Positions 6,584 to 15,763 of a stretch of 19,682 bases of DNA are shown piece by piece. The notes below the pieces were generated by a model. The model was not told the origin of the DNA. It did not search any database and worked only from the letters and a program-made list of their open reading frames with translations. Every line of letters begins with the position of its first letter. The stretch's first letter is position 1. The translations under genes were made by a program, and so were the position numbers. This DNA comes from an uncultured Muribaculaceae bacterium (GTDB taxonomy: Bacteria; Bacteroidota; Bacteroidia; Bacteroidales; Muribaculaceae): positions 1-19,682 of the forward strand of contig CAJUQP010000023.1 in NCBI GenBank assembly GCA_910588245.1. The letters run 5' to 3'.

Positions 6584-9307
6584 TCAATTCGTCGACCCGG
6601 AGCCGGCTATATCATCAGGTCGGATATTCAAAAGCCGATATTTGATAGAAGAAGACCGCGGCAGTATCAGACGGGCCGGATAAAACAATTTACCTTCTAT
6701 ATCTTTCATATCAAATGTGTAATCATTGTATTCCAGTCCTGTATCAAATTGGTAAACGAATGAACGGTTTTCACCATTTATATTAAGCTGCTCATAAGCA
6801 TCAACATCTTTCATGTCATTCGTGGCAGCATTAGAAGTCCAATACGATACCCAAGGCATGATAGGATATTTGGGATCAAATCCTCGATTTGTAATATTAT
6901 TATTATCATAGAACTTTTGCAATGATTCCACAAGCTGACAACCAGCGACAGAAGGAACACACCAAGAATATATTCTTCCTTCAACTGAAGTATCATCATC
7001 TGGACGAACAATATCTTTCAACTGTAATTTCAACAAAGATTCCGGAGTTTCCGTAATGTTCAATTTACCCGTTTTGGTATCTATATTCTCACTATAGTGT
7101 TGAAAATAATTTTCCATTGCAGCATGAACCATACAACTTCCTTTTGAGTAATCAATATAATCCGCATAACCTGTTAATTGTCCACCTGTTCCGGAATTCC
7201 GATATCCACGTCCGGTAGGAAGATAATGCTGCGCCTCATTAACGTGGCTATCACATAATTCAGGAACGTAATTTGCCGGTAAAGGCTTAATCAAATGGTA
7301 TACATTCTCGAATCCTGTTGCCCGATTTAGATGAAGCTTAATTCCAGAAAAACCCCAAGGCATGATATCACGATCAATACGATCAACCCAAAATCTCATA
7401 GAGCCCTGAGTTTTAACATCATGATTATAATATTTTTTTAAAATATCGTATGCTCTCAAAAGATCAGGATCATCAGGATGATCTTCTAAATCTTGCGGCC
7501 TCAGAGAAAACGTGACAGGACGATATTGTGAAAATGTTAATGTAACACTCGAACCAGTACCTACCTGAGAGAATGTTACTGAACATTTTCGTTCTGTAAT
7601 GTCCTCAGTATTAAAATCACTCTCAGGGTCTGGCAACAATCGTGCAACATAAAACCACATTTGCTTTCCTGCCGTATAATGCACTTTATAGGCACCGTTT
7701 CCAGCTTTTTCAACAGTGTACCAACTTAAAGATTTATCGTTATTTGGTGTTGAATACAAAAATACAAAGTCTCCTTGTCCAGGGACAGGTACTATTTTAA
7801 AATTTCCTTGATCTTGACCGGGAAATTCCACGCAGAACATCTCGCCGCCACCGCCGACAACCATATCAGGGTTGCCGACAACTTGTGGCCTTTTCAGATT
7901 GTCAGCATTTACTCGCCAGGAGTAGTCTTTTTCGCCTATGCCGCTGCCGGTAAGCGTAAGGGTGATGCGGTAGTTGGTGTTGCGTTCTACGTCAAAACTT
8001 GTCGTGGCATCTTTGCCGAGGAAGAAGCGCCACGTAACAGTACCTCGTGCAACTATATCAGTTGCATTTGTCTGATCATACAGAGTATAATTTCCCACTA
8101 CCTCCAGATAGGAACATACTCCTGTTTCATTGTAATTGCTTATGGCTCCCTGATAGTCATTACTTGTAACGGTAACGTTTGCAGGCCTTTTGTGCGCACC
8201 TTCATGCAGACTGCCGTCAGATGTTCCTTCAGGTTGTCTGTTTTCAAACATAAATAACGGAATAACGAACGTGCTCGTCATATCCGAGACACTGTTATCT
8301 GACTCTCCCTTTTTAGGATAGTGGCCGCCTATTATCGTTTTATATCCACTTGCCTCATCGTAACCTTGTATAAATTCAGTATCTCCTTCACCACTATAAA
8401 ACCTGCTGTTACCAATCAACTTATAGCCTCCGGAAACAGACGGACCGCCTTTGAAATCGCCGTAGCTGCTTATCTCTGTTGTATAGTCAGATGGTTTGTT
8501 ATCTAACCCGAGCGTGCAGCTGTTGGGCACGTTGCGAAGTTCGACATTCTGCAGTTCAATAACGACATATCTGGCAAGTCCGGTGCCATCCATCTGCAAA
8601 GTTACCATGGCGGCTATGCGCTTCATGGGGACGGTGACAACCTTTGTCTTTACATTATTGATTGTCGTCTCAACTATATTGTGATCCTGATCGCCATACA
8701 TGGCATTTGGCGTATCCGGCGTGGCATAGCTATTATTGCCGATTGTGGTGGTTGTGGCGGCCACTTTCAAGTTCTTAAGAGCTTCGACAGTAGTGACAGC
8801 TGTCTCTCCATCAACTGCATCGCCTTCTGCAACAGGTATGGATTTGCCCCAGTTTGCTACGACATGAAACTGACAGTTCGTCATGGATACACCCGACCAG
8901 AAAGAATCAAGGAAGTCGATTGTATACTTCACGTATCCGTTTTCATCCTTATCCACACCTTCCTCATACTCACCCTGCTTGATAGTGACGTTTTGACCAG
9001 GCAATTCCATACCATCGGTTGTGACGGAAGCAAGTGTAGCCGCATCGATAAATACGCGTTTCTTGATATCTCCATTTTCAGAGACAAAGATATTCAGGTC
9101 GTTGACCTTATCAAAATCCACAGCTTCGGAGCGCGTCATCGGGTCGACAGTACGTTGCTCCGGAAGCTTAATCTGCAGCGCGACAGCATCATAATCGCCG
9201 GAGTCGCCACGAAGTCCGTAGTCATCCTGCACACAGGAACCCAGACCCGTCAGCATAAGTGCCGAGACAGCCGCCATTATATATTTGTAGCAAACACTAC
9301 TTTTCAT
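6584..9307 (-). CDS. Large DUF4906-type fimbrial lipoprotein, probable tip/accessory subunit
   Basis: This 907-residue protein has a lipoprotein signal ending LGSC (Cys25). Arg59 in DPMTRSEA resembles the pro-segment cleavage sites of type V pilins. A fimbrillin-like start (AVALQIKLPEQ, then NDLNIFV) follows. The size and the position last in a Mfa/Fim operon fit DUF4906 proteins, thought to be accessory or tip components; the family call is from memory of its architecture, not a search. A Gly-rich VVGGGGEMF near residue 483 marks a change: upstream the gene is roughly 40-60% GC in lines I counted, downstream (about 6584-7830) roughly 33-40%. This suggests a replaced or fast-evolving C-terminal half. 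It starts 89 bp after the preceding gene. Adhesion is plausible but not shown. Confidence 0.82.
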   Translation of the reverse strand: MKSSVCYKYIMAAVSALMLTGLGSCVQDDYGLRGDSGDYDAVALQIKLPEQRTVDPMTRSEAVDFDKVNDLNIFVSENGDIKKRVFIDAATLASVTTDGMELPGQNVTIKQGEYEEGVDKDENGYVKYTIDFLDSFWSGVSMTNCQFHVVANWGKSIPVAEGDAVDGETAVTTVEALKNLKVAATTTTIGNNSYATPDTPNAMYGDQDHNIVETTINNVKTKVVTVPMKRIAAMVTLQMDGTGLARYVVIELQNVELRNVPNSCTLGLDNKPSDYTTEISSYGDFKGGPSVSGGYKLIGNSRFYSGEGDTEFIQGYDEASGYKTIIGGHYPKKGESDNSVSDMTSTFVIPLFMFENRQPEGTSDGSLHEGAHKRPANVTVTSNDYQGAISNYNETGVCSYLEVVGNYTLYDQTNATDIVARGTVTWRFFLGKDATTSFDVERNTNYRITLTLTGSGIGEKDYSWRVNADNLKRPQVVGNPDMVVGGGGEMFCVEFPGQDQGNFKIVPVPGQGDFVFLYSTPNNDKSLSWYTVEKAGNGAYKVHYTAGKQMWFYVARLLPDPESDFNTEDITERKCSVTFSQVGTGSSVTLTFSQYRPVTFSLRPQDLEDHPDDPDLLRAYDILKKYYNHDVKTQGSMRFWVDRIDRDIMPWGFSGIKLHLNRATGFENVYHLIKPLPANYVPELCDSHVNEAQHYLPTGRGYRNSGTGGQLTGYADYIDYSKGSCMVHAAMENYFQHYSENIDTKTGKLNITETPESLLKLQLKDIVRPDDDTSVEGRIYSWCVPSVAGCQLVESLQKFYDNNNITNRGFDPKYPIMPWVSYWTSNAATNDMKDVDAYEQLNINGENRSFVYQFDTGLEYNDYTFDMKDIEGKLFYPARLILPRSSSIKYRLLNIRPDDIAGSGSTN

Positions 9308-9396
9308 AAGTCAGTTTCTTTACTAAATTTTCCTTTATAACTTGATATAACCAAGGTTCGCAAACATCACACAAAAAAGAACACTCTTGGGGTGCC

Positions 9397-10782
9397 TCAA
9401 TTTGTCGGCTCAGGGATCTCTGGATATCCCTCTCCCGGAAACACAGGGTTGACATCCATAGCAGTCCACGGCATGAGTTTTACGATCAGCTGAACTTTCT
9501 CGTCAAGCACTCCGGTAATCGCGAAGCGGTAGATATGGTTGCGGAGGAGATATTGCCAGTGCGCCACATCTTGGTTGCCGGGATTGCCGTCTGTGTATGG
9601 GGCAATCGCAAGAGGATATTCCTGTCCGTTATCGGTAAACTTCACACGGATTATATCGTTGCTCGCCGCCCCTCCCCCGGTGAAAGTGCCGGTAAGAGTA
9701 TACTCCGGAAGATATGCCACGAACACATGTTTCTCAACACCGCCGATCACTCTTGTAGTCGGAGTCATCGCAAGCGGAGAGGTCGAGGTGGAGGGAGTAA
9801 AATTTGTATTTGTGAAGTCGGGGGCAAGCGTCACCTGACCTGTACTGCCGTAGTTGCTACTACCGGAAGTGCTGTAACCCTCCATCCTGTTCAGATCCGC
9901 GGGATTGGCATTCTGAAACGGAATAAGGTGCAGGTCGGTGTTCCAGCCGCCGCCGATCACATTGGCTGAAGCGATTGTCTTATCAACGACGTCATCCACA
10001 TATATCTCTACTTTGGCAAGAGTGCGGAGCATCCAGATCGTGCCGAGCGGATAAGGGTTGGCACTGCTGTGGAATTTATTGTCATAACCCGCGAGGGTTG
10101 TTCTCTTGATTCCGAAAAGAGGTATGCCGGAACTTGTGGCGTTATCCGGAGCCCAGGAAGTATTCGAAACACCGGGAGCAGATTCCCCGATTGCCTTCGT
10201 ATAACTCAACACCTTCTGAAGATCCGACAGCTTGGTGACAGTCTTATTTCTATCAGCATCAGCCTCCTTCTTTGTCGTAAGAGAGAAGCCGGTGTCGCCA
10301 TCTGCGAGCCATTTTTTGGTATTGGCTATGGTTACAATGCTGAAAGGTGTGGAGGTATCGTAATCCAGGCTGCTGAGGAAAGTGCGGAGGAGCACCTGCG
10401 TGCCGTTGGAGGAGATGACGGATTCCGGAAGCCGCTGCGCTTCAACGGGCGACCAGATTATATCCTTTAGCACGGAATTACCATCAGCCACATCCTTGCC
10501 CTCCCCGATCTCGAAGGCGAGCACATAGAGGTCGTCGATATTGATATACGACTCCGCCAGCGAGCCTTGCTCCTCCGTAAACTCGTCGGCACGCGTTTGC
10601 GACGGCAGTCCACCCTCAATCACAAGGCTCACCGTGATATCCTGATCGGAGATATCCTCCGGACAGTCGCCACTCTCAGCGATACACCCCGAGGCAAGCG
10701 GTAACAGAGCCAGCAAAGCCCCCGGGAAGCACCGTCTTAAGAGGGAGCGTCCGTATGGTTTATATTTTGGTAATGTTCTCAT
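9397..10782 (-). CDS. Fimbrillin-like accessory pilus lipoprotein
   Basis: The product is a 461-residue exported lipoprotein. A basic N-terminus (residues 1-17) precedes a hydrophobic stretch and the lipobox LASGC with Cys33. Arg64 in SQTRADEF is a candidate processing site like those in Mfa1-type pilins. The body begins ITVSLVIEGG and INIDDLYVLAFE, the typical first strands of a fimbrillin domain. It ends with YRFAITGVL and a beta-rich segment around PWTAMDVNPVFPGE. Position between the anchor gene (23 bp upstream) and the DUF4906 gene matches the accessory subunits (FimC/D/E or Mfa3/4 class) of Porphyromonas pili. I cannot say which one it corresponds to. Minor structural subunit is an inference from synteny and fold. 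Confidence 0.8.
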   Translation of the reverse strand: MRTLPKYKPYGRSLLRRCFPGALLALLPLASGCIAESGDCPEDISDQDITVSLVIEGGLPSQTRADEFTEEQGSLAESYINIDDLYVLAFEIGEGKDVADGNSVLKDIIWSPVEAQRLPESVISSNGTQVLLRTFLSSLDYDTSTPFSIVTIANTKKWLADGDTGFSLTTKKEADADRNKTVTKLSDLQKVLSYTKAIGESAPGVSNTSWAPDNATSSGIPLFGIKRTTLAGYDNKFHSSANPYPLGTIWMLRTLAKVEIYVDDVVDKTIASANVIGGGWNTDLHLIPFQNANPADLNRMEGYSTSGSSNYGSTGQVTLAPDFTNTNFTPSTSTSPLAMTPTTRVIGGVEKHVFVAYLPEYTLTGTFTGGGAASNDIIRVKFTDNGQEYPLAIAPYTDGNPGNQDVAHWQYLLRNHIYRFAITGVLDEKVQLIVKLMPWTAMDVNPVFPGEGYPEIPEPTN

Positions 10783-10805
10783 ATCTCAAAATCCATTGAT
10801 GAGGG

Positions 10806-11870
10806 TCACTGCAGCGGGGTGTCCTGCTGGGGCACCACGTGCCAGGAGTTGATATAAATGCCTATCTTGCTATACCAGTTGTAGTTCTTGTCGATAAAGA
10901 ACGTCAGTGAATAGTCGTCCTGTCGGTCGAGATATTCCTGGTCGGCCATAGGACGGTAGTTCCCCTTCACGAGGAGGAGATACTGTATGAAGGGCACGCG
11001 GATGATGGTCTGATTGTCGGAATTGCGCACCACCGTGAGATAGCTTCTCGCATCGGCCATCAGGCGGGAGGTGGAGAGTTCGGCAAGCACGGAGCTTACA
11101 GAGGTCTGCGTCCCCTCAGATGATGTCTCCCCTTCCGGGAGGGAAGTGGCGCCGCTTGTGACGAGCCACGGTTCGTAACGGAACACCTCAGGGGCCTGTT
11201 TCACCATATTGTCGTGGGAAAAACCCGCCTGGTCGGCGGTGATGAAGATCGAGAAATCATCCTTCTTCATCTCGCTTCCGTCAAGGTTCTGGAGGAGCAC
11301 CTTTATATAATTGGTATCCTTCGTGAGGGAGAGCTCCACCTCATGTGTCTCGTTGGCATCAGGATTGCGCGAGATGACCACATCCTTGCGGAGCACATGG
11401 TAAAGGCCGGAGAACTTGGCGTCGCTGAAGAGCGAGGGGGTATCGTCGGCACGCGAGCCACCCTTGAGGAGCATGTCGACGCTGAGGTCGGAGATATCGG
11501 CCGGTGACGGATTGAGGAGTGAGAAACTCTCCTCGTTGCCATCGAGGCCACACCAGGCCACGAAGTCGTAGGTGCCCGGTTCGAGAGGCACGGTAATATA
11601 GAACTCCTTCTCCTGAAGCTCGGCACCGCTGCGCGTGTCGCTCCACACGGGTCTGCCTTGTTTATCGAAAGCCCATATCCGCAAAGAATTTACCTCCGCA
11701 GGGAAAGCGTCGGCATATTTCATGTTGTAGTCATAACGGAACAAGAGCCTGGTCTCGGTGGTACAAGGTGGTAGGTCATCGTCATATATGGCATCGCACG
11801 ACACAAATGCTGACGATAAGCACGCCAGGACGAGGCTACGGCTCAGAAGTGTAGAAAAAATACGTTTCAT
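10806..11870 (-). CDS. FimB/Mfa2-family pilus anchor lipoprotein
   Basis: This 354-residue lipoprotein has a lipobox AFVSC (Cys25). It is followed by the family hallmark, an acidic, Pro-rich segment with a second cysteine (DDDLPPC, Cys36), and then LLFRYDYNMKYADAF and VNSLRIWAFD. In Porphyromonas the Mfa2/FimB protein caps the pilus base, holds it in the outer membrane and limits its length. Unlike the other three lipoproteins of this operon, it shows no TR-A/S processing site soon after the lipid cysteine, as expected for an anchor that keeps its lipid. The gene follows the major pilin after 97 bp containing two hairpins and precedes the accessory subunit by 23 bp. Confident at family level. 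Confidence 0.9.
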   Translation of the reverse strand: MKRIFSTLLSRSLVLACLSSAFVSCDAIYDDDLPPCTTETRLLFRYDYNMKYADAFPAEVNSLRIWAFDKQGRPVWSDTRSGAELQEKEFYITVPLEPGTYDFVAWCGLDGNEESFSLLNPSPADISDLSVDMLLKGGSRADDTPSLFSDAKFSGLYHVLRKDVVISRNPDANETHEVELSLTKDTNYIKVLLQNLDGSEMKKDDFSIFITADQAGFSHDNMVKQAPEVFRYEPWLVTSGATSLPEGETSSEGTQTSVSSVLAELSTSRLMADARSYLTVVRNSDNQTIIRVPFIQYLLLVKGNYRPMADQEYLDRQDDYSLTFFIDKNYNWYSKIGIYINSWHVVPQQDTPLQ

Positions 11871-11896
11871 ATCACTTGTATTATTAATTGGTGAAG

Positions 11897-11952
11897 GAAG
11901 AGGGTATCACCCCTCTTCCCCCTTGGGGAGCCCCCGGGGTCGCAACCCCGGA
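11897..11952. promoter_or_regulatory. Two hairpins between the major pilin and anchor genes
   Basis: Hairpin A is a perfect 9-bp stem (11897-11905 with 11912-11920, loop of 6). Hairpin B is a perfect 7-bp stem with a 4-nt loop (11935-11941 with 11946-11952). Neither is followed by a T-run on the minus strand. They could act as an RNA processing or stability element, or as a partial attenuator that keeps the anchor less abundant than the pilin. The function is inferred from position only. Confidence 0.55.
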
Positions 11953-11967
11953 AGCAGATTTTCCGTT

Positions 11968-14073
11968 TTACGGTTTGAGGGTTACGTCCTGAGTAGGAAC
12001 GATTCTCCAACGCTGGGCACGAATCACTGTAGCAACGTGGTATTCCTTCTCCTTGATAGGTATTACGATAGGATCGTCAGGATTGCTGAGGCCTGTTCCG
12101 ATACCACCGATAGCGGTTACATTGATGTTGTACACGTGATTGCGGACTACACCATACTGACCAAGTACGAATCCATCCTGGGTTGCGGATGCGGAATCTC
12201 CAAATCCTTTATTGTCGCGTCCCCAGAGGTGACGGATAGGCACTTTGAAGTATGCATATCCACCATTGAACATCTCGACGCTGCCAAGTTTGGAATTGAA
12301 GAATTTATACATTGCAGACCTTACATCAGCAATATTTGCATCTGTTACAGCTGTCATGATACCATTGCTGTTCCTATAGTAATATTTATATGTAGTTACA
12401 GCAAACTCCCCTTCTCCTGTAGTAGTAGACAAATCAGTCAATCCTGTCCTAAGAAGCATTGTAATGTAACGGCTTGCCGTGAACATGCCAGTCACGTCCT
12501 TGCTCGGATGCACGATTTCGAAATCACCCTCATTCTCAGCAGACCATACAACGGGATTATATTCTTCAGTTTTTTTGTCACCCTCTGTTTTTATAGTCAT
12601 AGTGTAGATAACTCCGTCACCAATCTGAGTACCGAAGAAACTTTTCTTCATGAAGTCATCACCAACATAGATAACATTCTTGTTGTCAACATTACGACGG
12701 ATATATAAATTATTGTATGTAACGTCTTTGCCTTCTGCATCCTTAACAACATATTTACCTACGACAAGTGCATTGACAATAGCCCTTTCACCTGCTTTAG
12801 TGTTGTTGAGTGTGGCTAATGACACCGTATTTTCAAGTGTATAACCGGCTGTACCAAAAGCATGGCCTTTAGCACCGACAGTTTTATTTGTTGTATTATA
12901 TATATCACTGAACTTAGTCTGATCAAGAGGATAGGTTGTCTCATTGCCCTTGTATTCATCAGCAAATTCGGGATAATTGGCATCTTCATTGAAATAGTTG
13001 TAGGAATAAGCCCAGAAAGAGCGACGCCCCTGATTTACATCTGTCTGAGCCGGAAAGTTCCAAGAAGGACTTGTGAGAGTCGACATTGCAGTCTTTGCAT
13101 CGGCATAGCTCATGTTTGTGACAGAAGAAGGCTGATTGACCTTATTGGTACGGAAATTCTTCAATACAAAACCAAGTTTCTCCTCATTGGTCAAGCCCCA
13201 GGCCAACTCTTGGAAATCGAGAGTATATGAAGTCTGTCCGTCAGGAGTAACCACAGTCTCGCCATTGTCCGTAATAGTTCCTTGCTGACCATTCTGTAGG
13301 TTCTTATTTACAATCACCTTACCCATTACACGCTCAACATAAATGTTGATCTTAGTAGCGTCTGCTTTTGCAGCATCAGTTTTGTCATCATACAACGCGC
13401 CTGCAGGAATTGGAGTACCCACGACAGGAGCATCGGCATCGGCTTCATAATATACTGAGTTTGTCATCAGGAAACCATTCGTATTTGTACCAAGATCGGT
13501 AGCGGGATTATCAGCAACAGGATCTTCACCCTCTTCTTTGCCAGCATTATCTACATCAGATATAGCTTTCTTTTTGGGAAGCACTTGAGCCAATGTTCTT
13601 GTGTTTGCCTGAATATCAGAAAGACTACCGATTGTGTTAGAACCGGCTAAAGGAGAAGGGTTAACATATGCAACAACATAGGCAGGTACCTTTGCTTCAG
13701 TCTGAAGAGTTACAGGAACCACCACATCAACAAGGGATTCTATATTGCCACTTGTAATAGGAGTCTGAGATTTGTCAAGTTCACTGTCTGCGACATAGTC
13801 GCCTTCCGCATCATAAAATACGAAAAGAACTTTTCTGATCTCGTTCTCGGGAGTAGTTCCATCTGAATAGTTACCGAAATCGTCGTTTTCTCCCTCGCCA
13901 TTAGCACGAGTACCCGTGCCATCAGTATTGGAAACCGCTACCCTTACATAGAATGTTGTTCCGGCATTAAGGACTTTGTCCGGTCCATCGGGAGCATTAT
14001 CGGAGCTACAGCCAATGAAGGCCAGGCCTGTGGCAAGCATCAGGCCTACTCCTATGAATGATTTAAACTTCAT
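11968..14073 (-). CDS. Mfa1-type major fimbrillin (type V pilus subunit)
   Basis: A 701-residue pre-pilin. The signal peptide ends in a lipobox AFIGC (Cys22). Arg56 in GTGTRANGE is a likely protease cleavage site, which in Porphyromonas pilins frees the strand groove for polymerisation. The N-terminal domain begins FYVRVAVS and then EIRKVLFVFYDAEGDYV. The C-terminus (EYHVATVI, then AQRWRIVPTQDVTLKP) resembles the conserved Mfa1 C-terminal strands. It is longer than P. gingivalis Mfa1 (about 560 residues). Its GC content, about 32-40% in lines I counted, is far below the two genes upstream. Those upstream genes encode envelope proteins, and the anchor follows, so this is the operon's main structural subunit. 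The 229-bp upstream gap may hold a further signal, but no promoter is clear. Confidence 0.88.
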   Translation of the reverse strand: MKFKSFIGVGLMLATGLAFIGCSSDNAPDGPDKVLNAGTTFYVRVAVSNTDGTGTRANGEGENDDFGNYSDGTTPENEIRKVLFVFYDAEGDYVADSELDKSQTPITSGNIESLVDVVVPVTLQTEAKVPAYVVAYVNPSPLAGSNTIGSLSDIQANTRTLAQVLPKKKAISDVDNAGKEEGEDPVADNPATDLGTNTNGFLMTNSVYYEADADAPVVGTPIPAGALYDDKTDAAKADATKINIYVERVMGKVIVNKNLQNGQQGTITDNGETVVTPDGQTSYTLDFQELAWGLTNEEKLGFVLKNFRTNKVNQPSSVTNMSYADAKTAMSTLTSPSWNFPAQTDVNQGRRSFWAYSYNYFNEDANYPEFADEYKGNETTYPLDQTKFSDIYNTTNKTVGAKGHAFGTAGYTLENTVSLATLNNTKAGERAIVNALVVGKYVVKDAEGKDVTYNNLYIRRNVDNKNVIYVGDDFMKKSFFGTQIGDGVIYTMTIKTEGDKKTEEYNPVVWSAENEGDFEIVHPSKDVTGMFTASRYITMLLRTGLTDLSTTTGEGEFAVTTYKYYYRNSNGIMTAVTDANIADVRSAMYKFFNSKLGSVEMFNGGYAYFKVPIRHLWGRDNKGFGDSASATQDGFVLGQYGVVRNHVYNINVTAIGGIGTGLSNPDDPIVIPIKEKEYHVATVIRAQRWRIVPTQDVTLKP

Positions 14074-14183
14074 AAAAGTAATTTTTAGTGAGAAAAATTA
14101 TTAATTTATAGTTGTTCGTATAAGTAGTTTTATATAAGTAGAAAGTATAGGTATTGGAGGAGTGAGGAAGGAACGGGGAGTTT

Positions 14184-14202
14184 CCGCGACTTGCAGTCGC
14201 GG
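14184..14202. repeat. Hairpin with TGC loop, relative of the dispersed hairpin repeat
   Basis: A perfect 8-bp stem (14184-14191 with 14195-14202) closes on the loop tgc and is followed by cacgg, as at 5069 and 16769. It lies in the leader upstream of the major pilin gene, so it would be transcribed as part of the pilus mRNA. Confidence 0.6.
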
Positions 14203-14227
14203 CACGGTATCGTGCGCTTTGCGCAAA

Positions 14228-14307
14228 GGGTGAAGAGTGAAGGGTGAAGGGAGAAGAGTGAGAATTTAACTCTTTAACCTTTAACCTTTACAGCTTTAAC
14301 CTTTACA
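14228..14307. repeat. Two heptamer arrays upstream of the pilin gene
   Basis: Units gggtgaa, gagtgaa, gggtgaa, gggagaa, gagtgag occupy 14228-14262. Units ctttaac, ctttaac, ctttaca, (g), ctttaac, ctttaca occupy 14272-14307. The second array contains the stop codon of the DUF3868 gene (14303-14305). Confidence 0.75.
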
Positions 14308-15751
14308 GGATGGTGATTCCTCCGGTGGCTTCGGAGTGCTCGGCACGGGCTATCTCGTCGAGGGCTTCACGGGCTCCTTCCACTCCGGCGGCTGCGGCCT
14401 GCTCCAGGAGGGGACGGGCGGCGGCGTAGTCCTTGCGGAGGGCGGCGAGAAGGCCGCGGGCGTAGACCGCCTTCGGCGAGTCGCCGGCGCGGGCCACGTA
14501 CATCTCGGCGGCCTCAAGGTCGCCGAAGCCCATCGCGGCGTTGGCAGCGTTGAGGTTGGCCGTGGCGTCGTTGGGGAAGAGACGCGCCGCGAGGGTGAAC
14601 GTCTCGAAATACTCCTTGCTGTTCTTCGGATAACTGTTGGCCACGAGGTAGAGCTCGTTCTGGCTCAGGTTGCGCGGATGCGTGCGCATCACCTCTTTGA
14701 TCTCAGCAATGTCGTAATATTTCTTTATGTTATAAGTGATGCGGTAGTCGGTGTGGCGCAGGGTCGGATACACTTCCTTCAACAGACCGGGATAAGCCTT
14801 CGGGAAACGGCGCGCGAACTGATCATTTTTCGTCTCGACGGGGATATTCGGATCGTCGATGAAGGCCACCATCTCCGCGTAGCCGTCGATGCGGTTGCGG
14901 TCAAGCCAGGCCTTCAGTCCGGCCCAGTCCTCGGGCACGGAAGAAGTCTTGTAGACCGATGCCGGGAACGAGGAATGGCGCATCACATAATCCCTGACGG
15001 CCTCCGTGCGCCCCTTTGCCAGGCGCACGTTGCCCGCGTAGCTCCCCTCGGGGGAGGCGTAGCCTGTGAGGTGTATCTCCCTGACGGAGGCGTCGCGGTT
15101 GTCGCGCACGGCGTTGATCGATGCGAGGATCGAGTCAAGCTCGGCATGGTTTCCAGCATAGCTCCAGTCGATACCGGTCTTCCCCACCATGAAGCGGATG
15201 TCGGCGCGTCCGGAGAGGGTGAAGAGTTTCTCGATGGTGTCGGAGGGGACCACATAGGGGAAGTTTTCGGCCCGGAAGCTCCTGCGCTCATCGATCCGCG
15301 CGACGGGGACGGTCTCGAAGGCCACGCTCTCCGTGCCGGCCTTGCAGTGGCACTCGTTGCGCGTGTCGACAAGGATCTCCACACGCGACACATCCATCCA
15401 CGGCTCATAGGGGACAGTACGAGAATAGTCGACGGCATCTGCGGAACCCGACTTTGCCAGGAAAGGATTGTCGCGGTCGTTGCGCACCTCGTAGAACCAG
15501 GCGCGGCGTCCGGCCACGGTCACGGGGTCGAGCAGAAGGGTGTCGGCGCCGGCGATCACCGCCGGGGTGAGCACCACCTTCTGTCCGGATTTCACGTTGT
15601 AACGCTTCGGGTCGACGCGCATGTTTACCGTCAGGTTGTTGTCGGAGCGGAGCACCGCCAGATCGGATATGTGAAGGCGGTCGGTGTTCACCCCTCCCAG
15701 GGCGGGGAGGGCAATTAGCGCTCCCAGCATGAGCATATGTTCTCTTTTCAT
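14303..15751 (-). CDS. DUF3868 protein with OmpA-like and TPR-like regions, pilus operon
   Basis: A 482-residue envelope protein. A short signal peptide (about residues 1-20) precedes a beta-rich DUF3868-type domain (about 25-150, with a CHC pair at 134-136). An OmpA-like peptidoglycan-binding region follows (about 168-260) with GYASPEG at 230-236, Asn241 and Arg248. A helical TPR-like tail with many alanines covers about 365-470. Such proteins commonly head Bacteroidetes Mfa/Fim operons with a DUF3575 partner and are thought to serve in assembly or anchoring to the cell wall; the precise role is not established. It starts 12 bp after the DUF3575 gene. GC is very high (about 75% in one counted line), unlike the pilin gene that follows. 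The last codons lie inside a period-7 repeat array. Confidence 0.88.
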   Translation of the reverse strand: MKREHMLMLGALIALPALGGVNTDRLHISDLAVLRSDNNLTVNMRVDPKRYNVKSGQKVVLTPAVIAGADTLLLDPVTVAGRRAWFYEVRNDRDNPFLAKSGSADAVDYSRTVPYEPWMDVSRVEILVDTRNECHCKAGTESVAFETVPVARIDERRSFRAENFPYVVPSDTIEKLFTLSGRADIRFMVGKTGIDWSYAGNHAELDSILASINAVRDNRDASVREIHLTGYASPEGSYAGNVRLAKGRTEAVRDYVMRHSSFPASVYKTSSVPEDWAGLKAWLDRNRIDGYAEMVAFIDDPNIPVETKNDQFARRFPKAYPGLLKEVYPTLRHTDYRITYNIKKYYDIAEIKEVMRTHPRNLSQNELYLVANSYPKNSKEYFETFTLAARLFPNDATANLNAANAAMGFGDLEAAEMYVARAGDSPKAVYARGLLAALRKDYAAARPLLEQAAAAGVEGAREALDEIARAEHSEATGGITIL

Positions 15752-15763
15752 GATGCCTCGCTT

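Noticed and set aside
7775..9340. Several plus-strand open frames of 61-219 codons
   Set aside because: All are antisense to the DUF4906 lipoprotein gene and have no recognisable features.
14336..15718. A 460-codon open frame on the plus strand
   Set aside because: It is the antisense shadow of the GC-rich DUF3868/OmpA-like gene. The sense frame has a signal peptide and recognisable motifs; this one has none.
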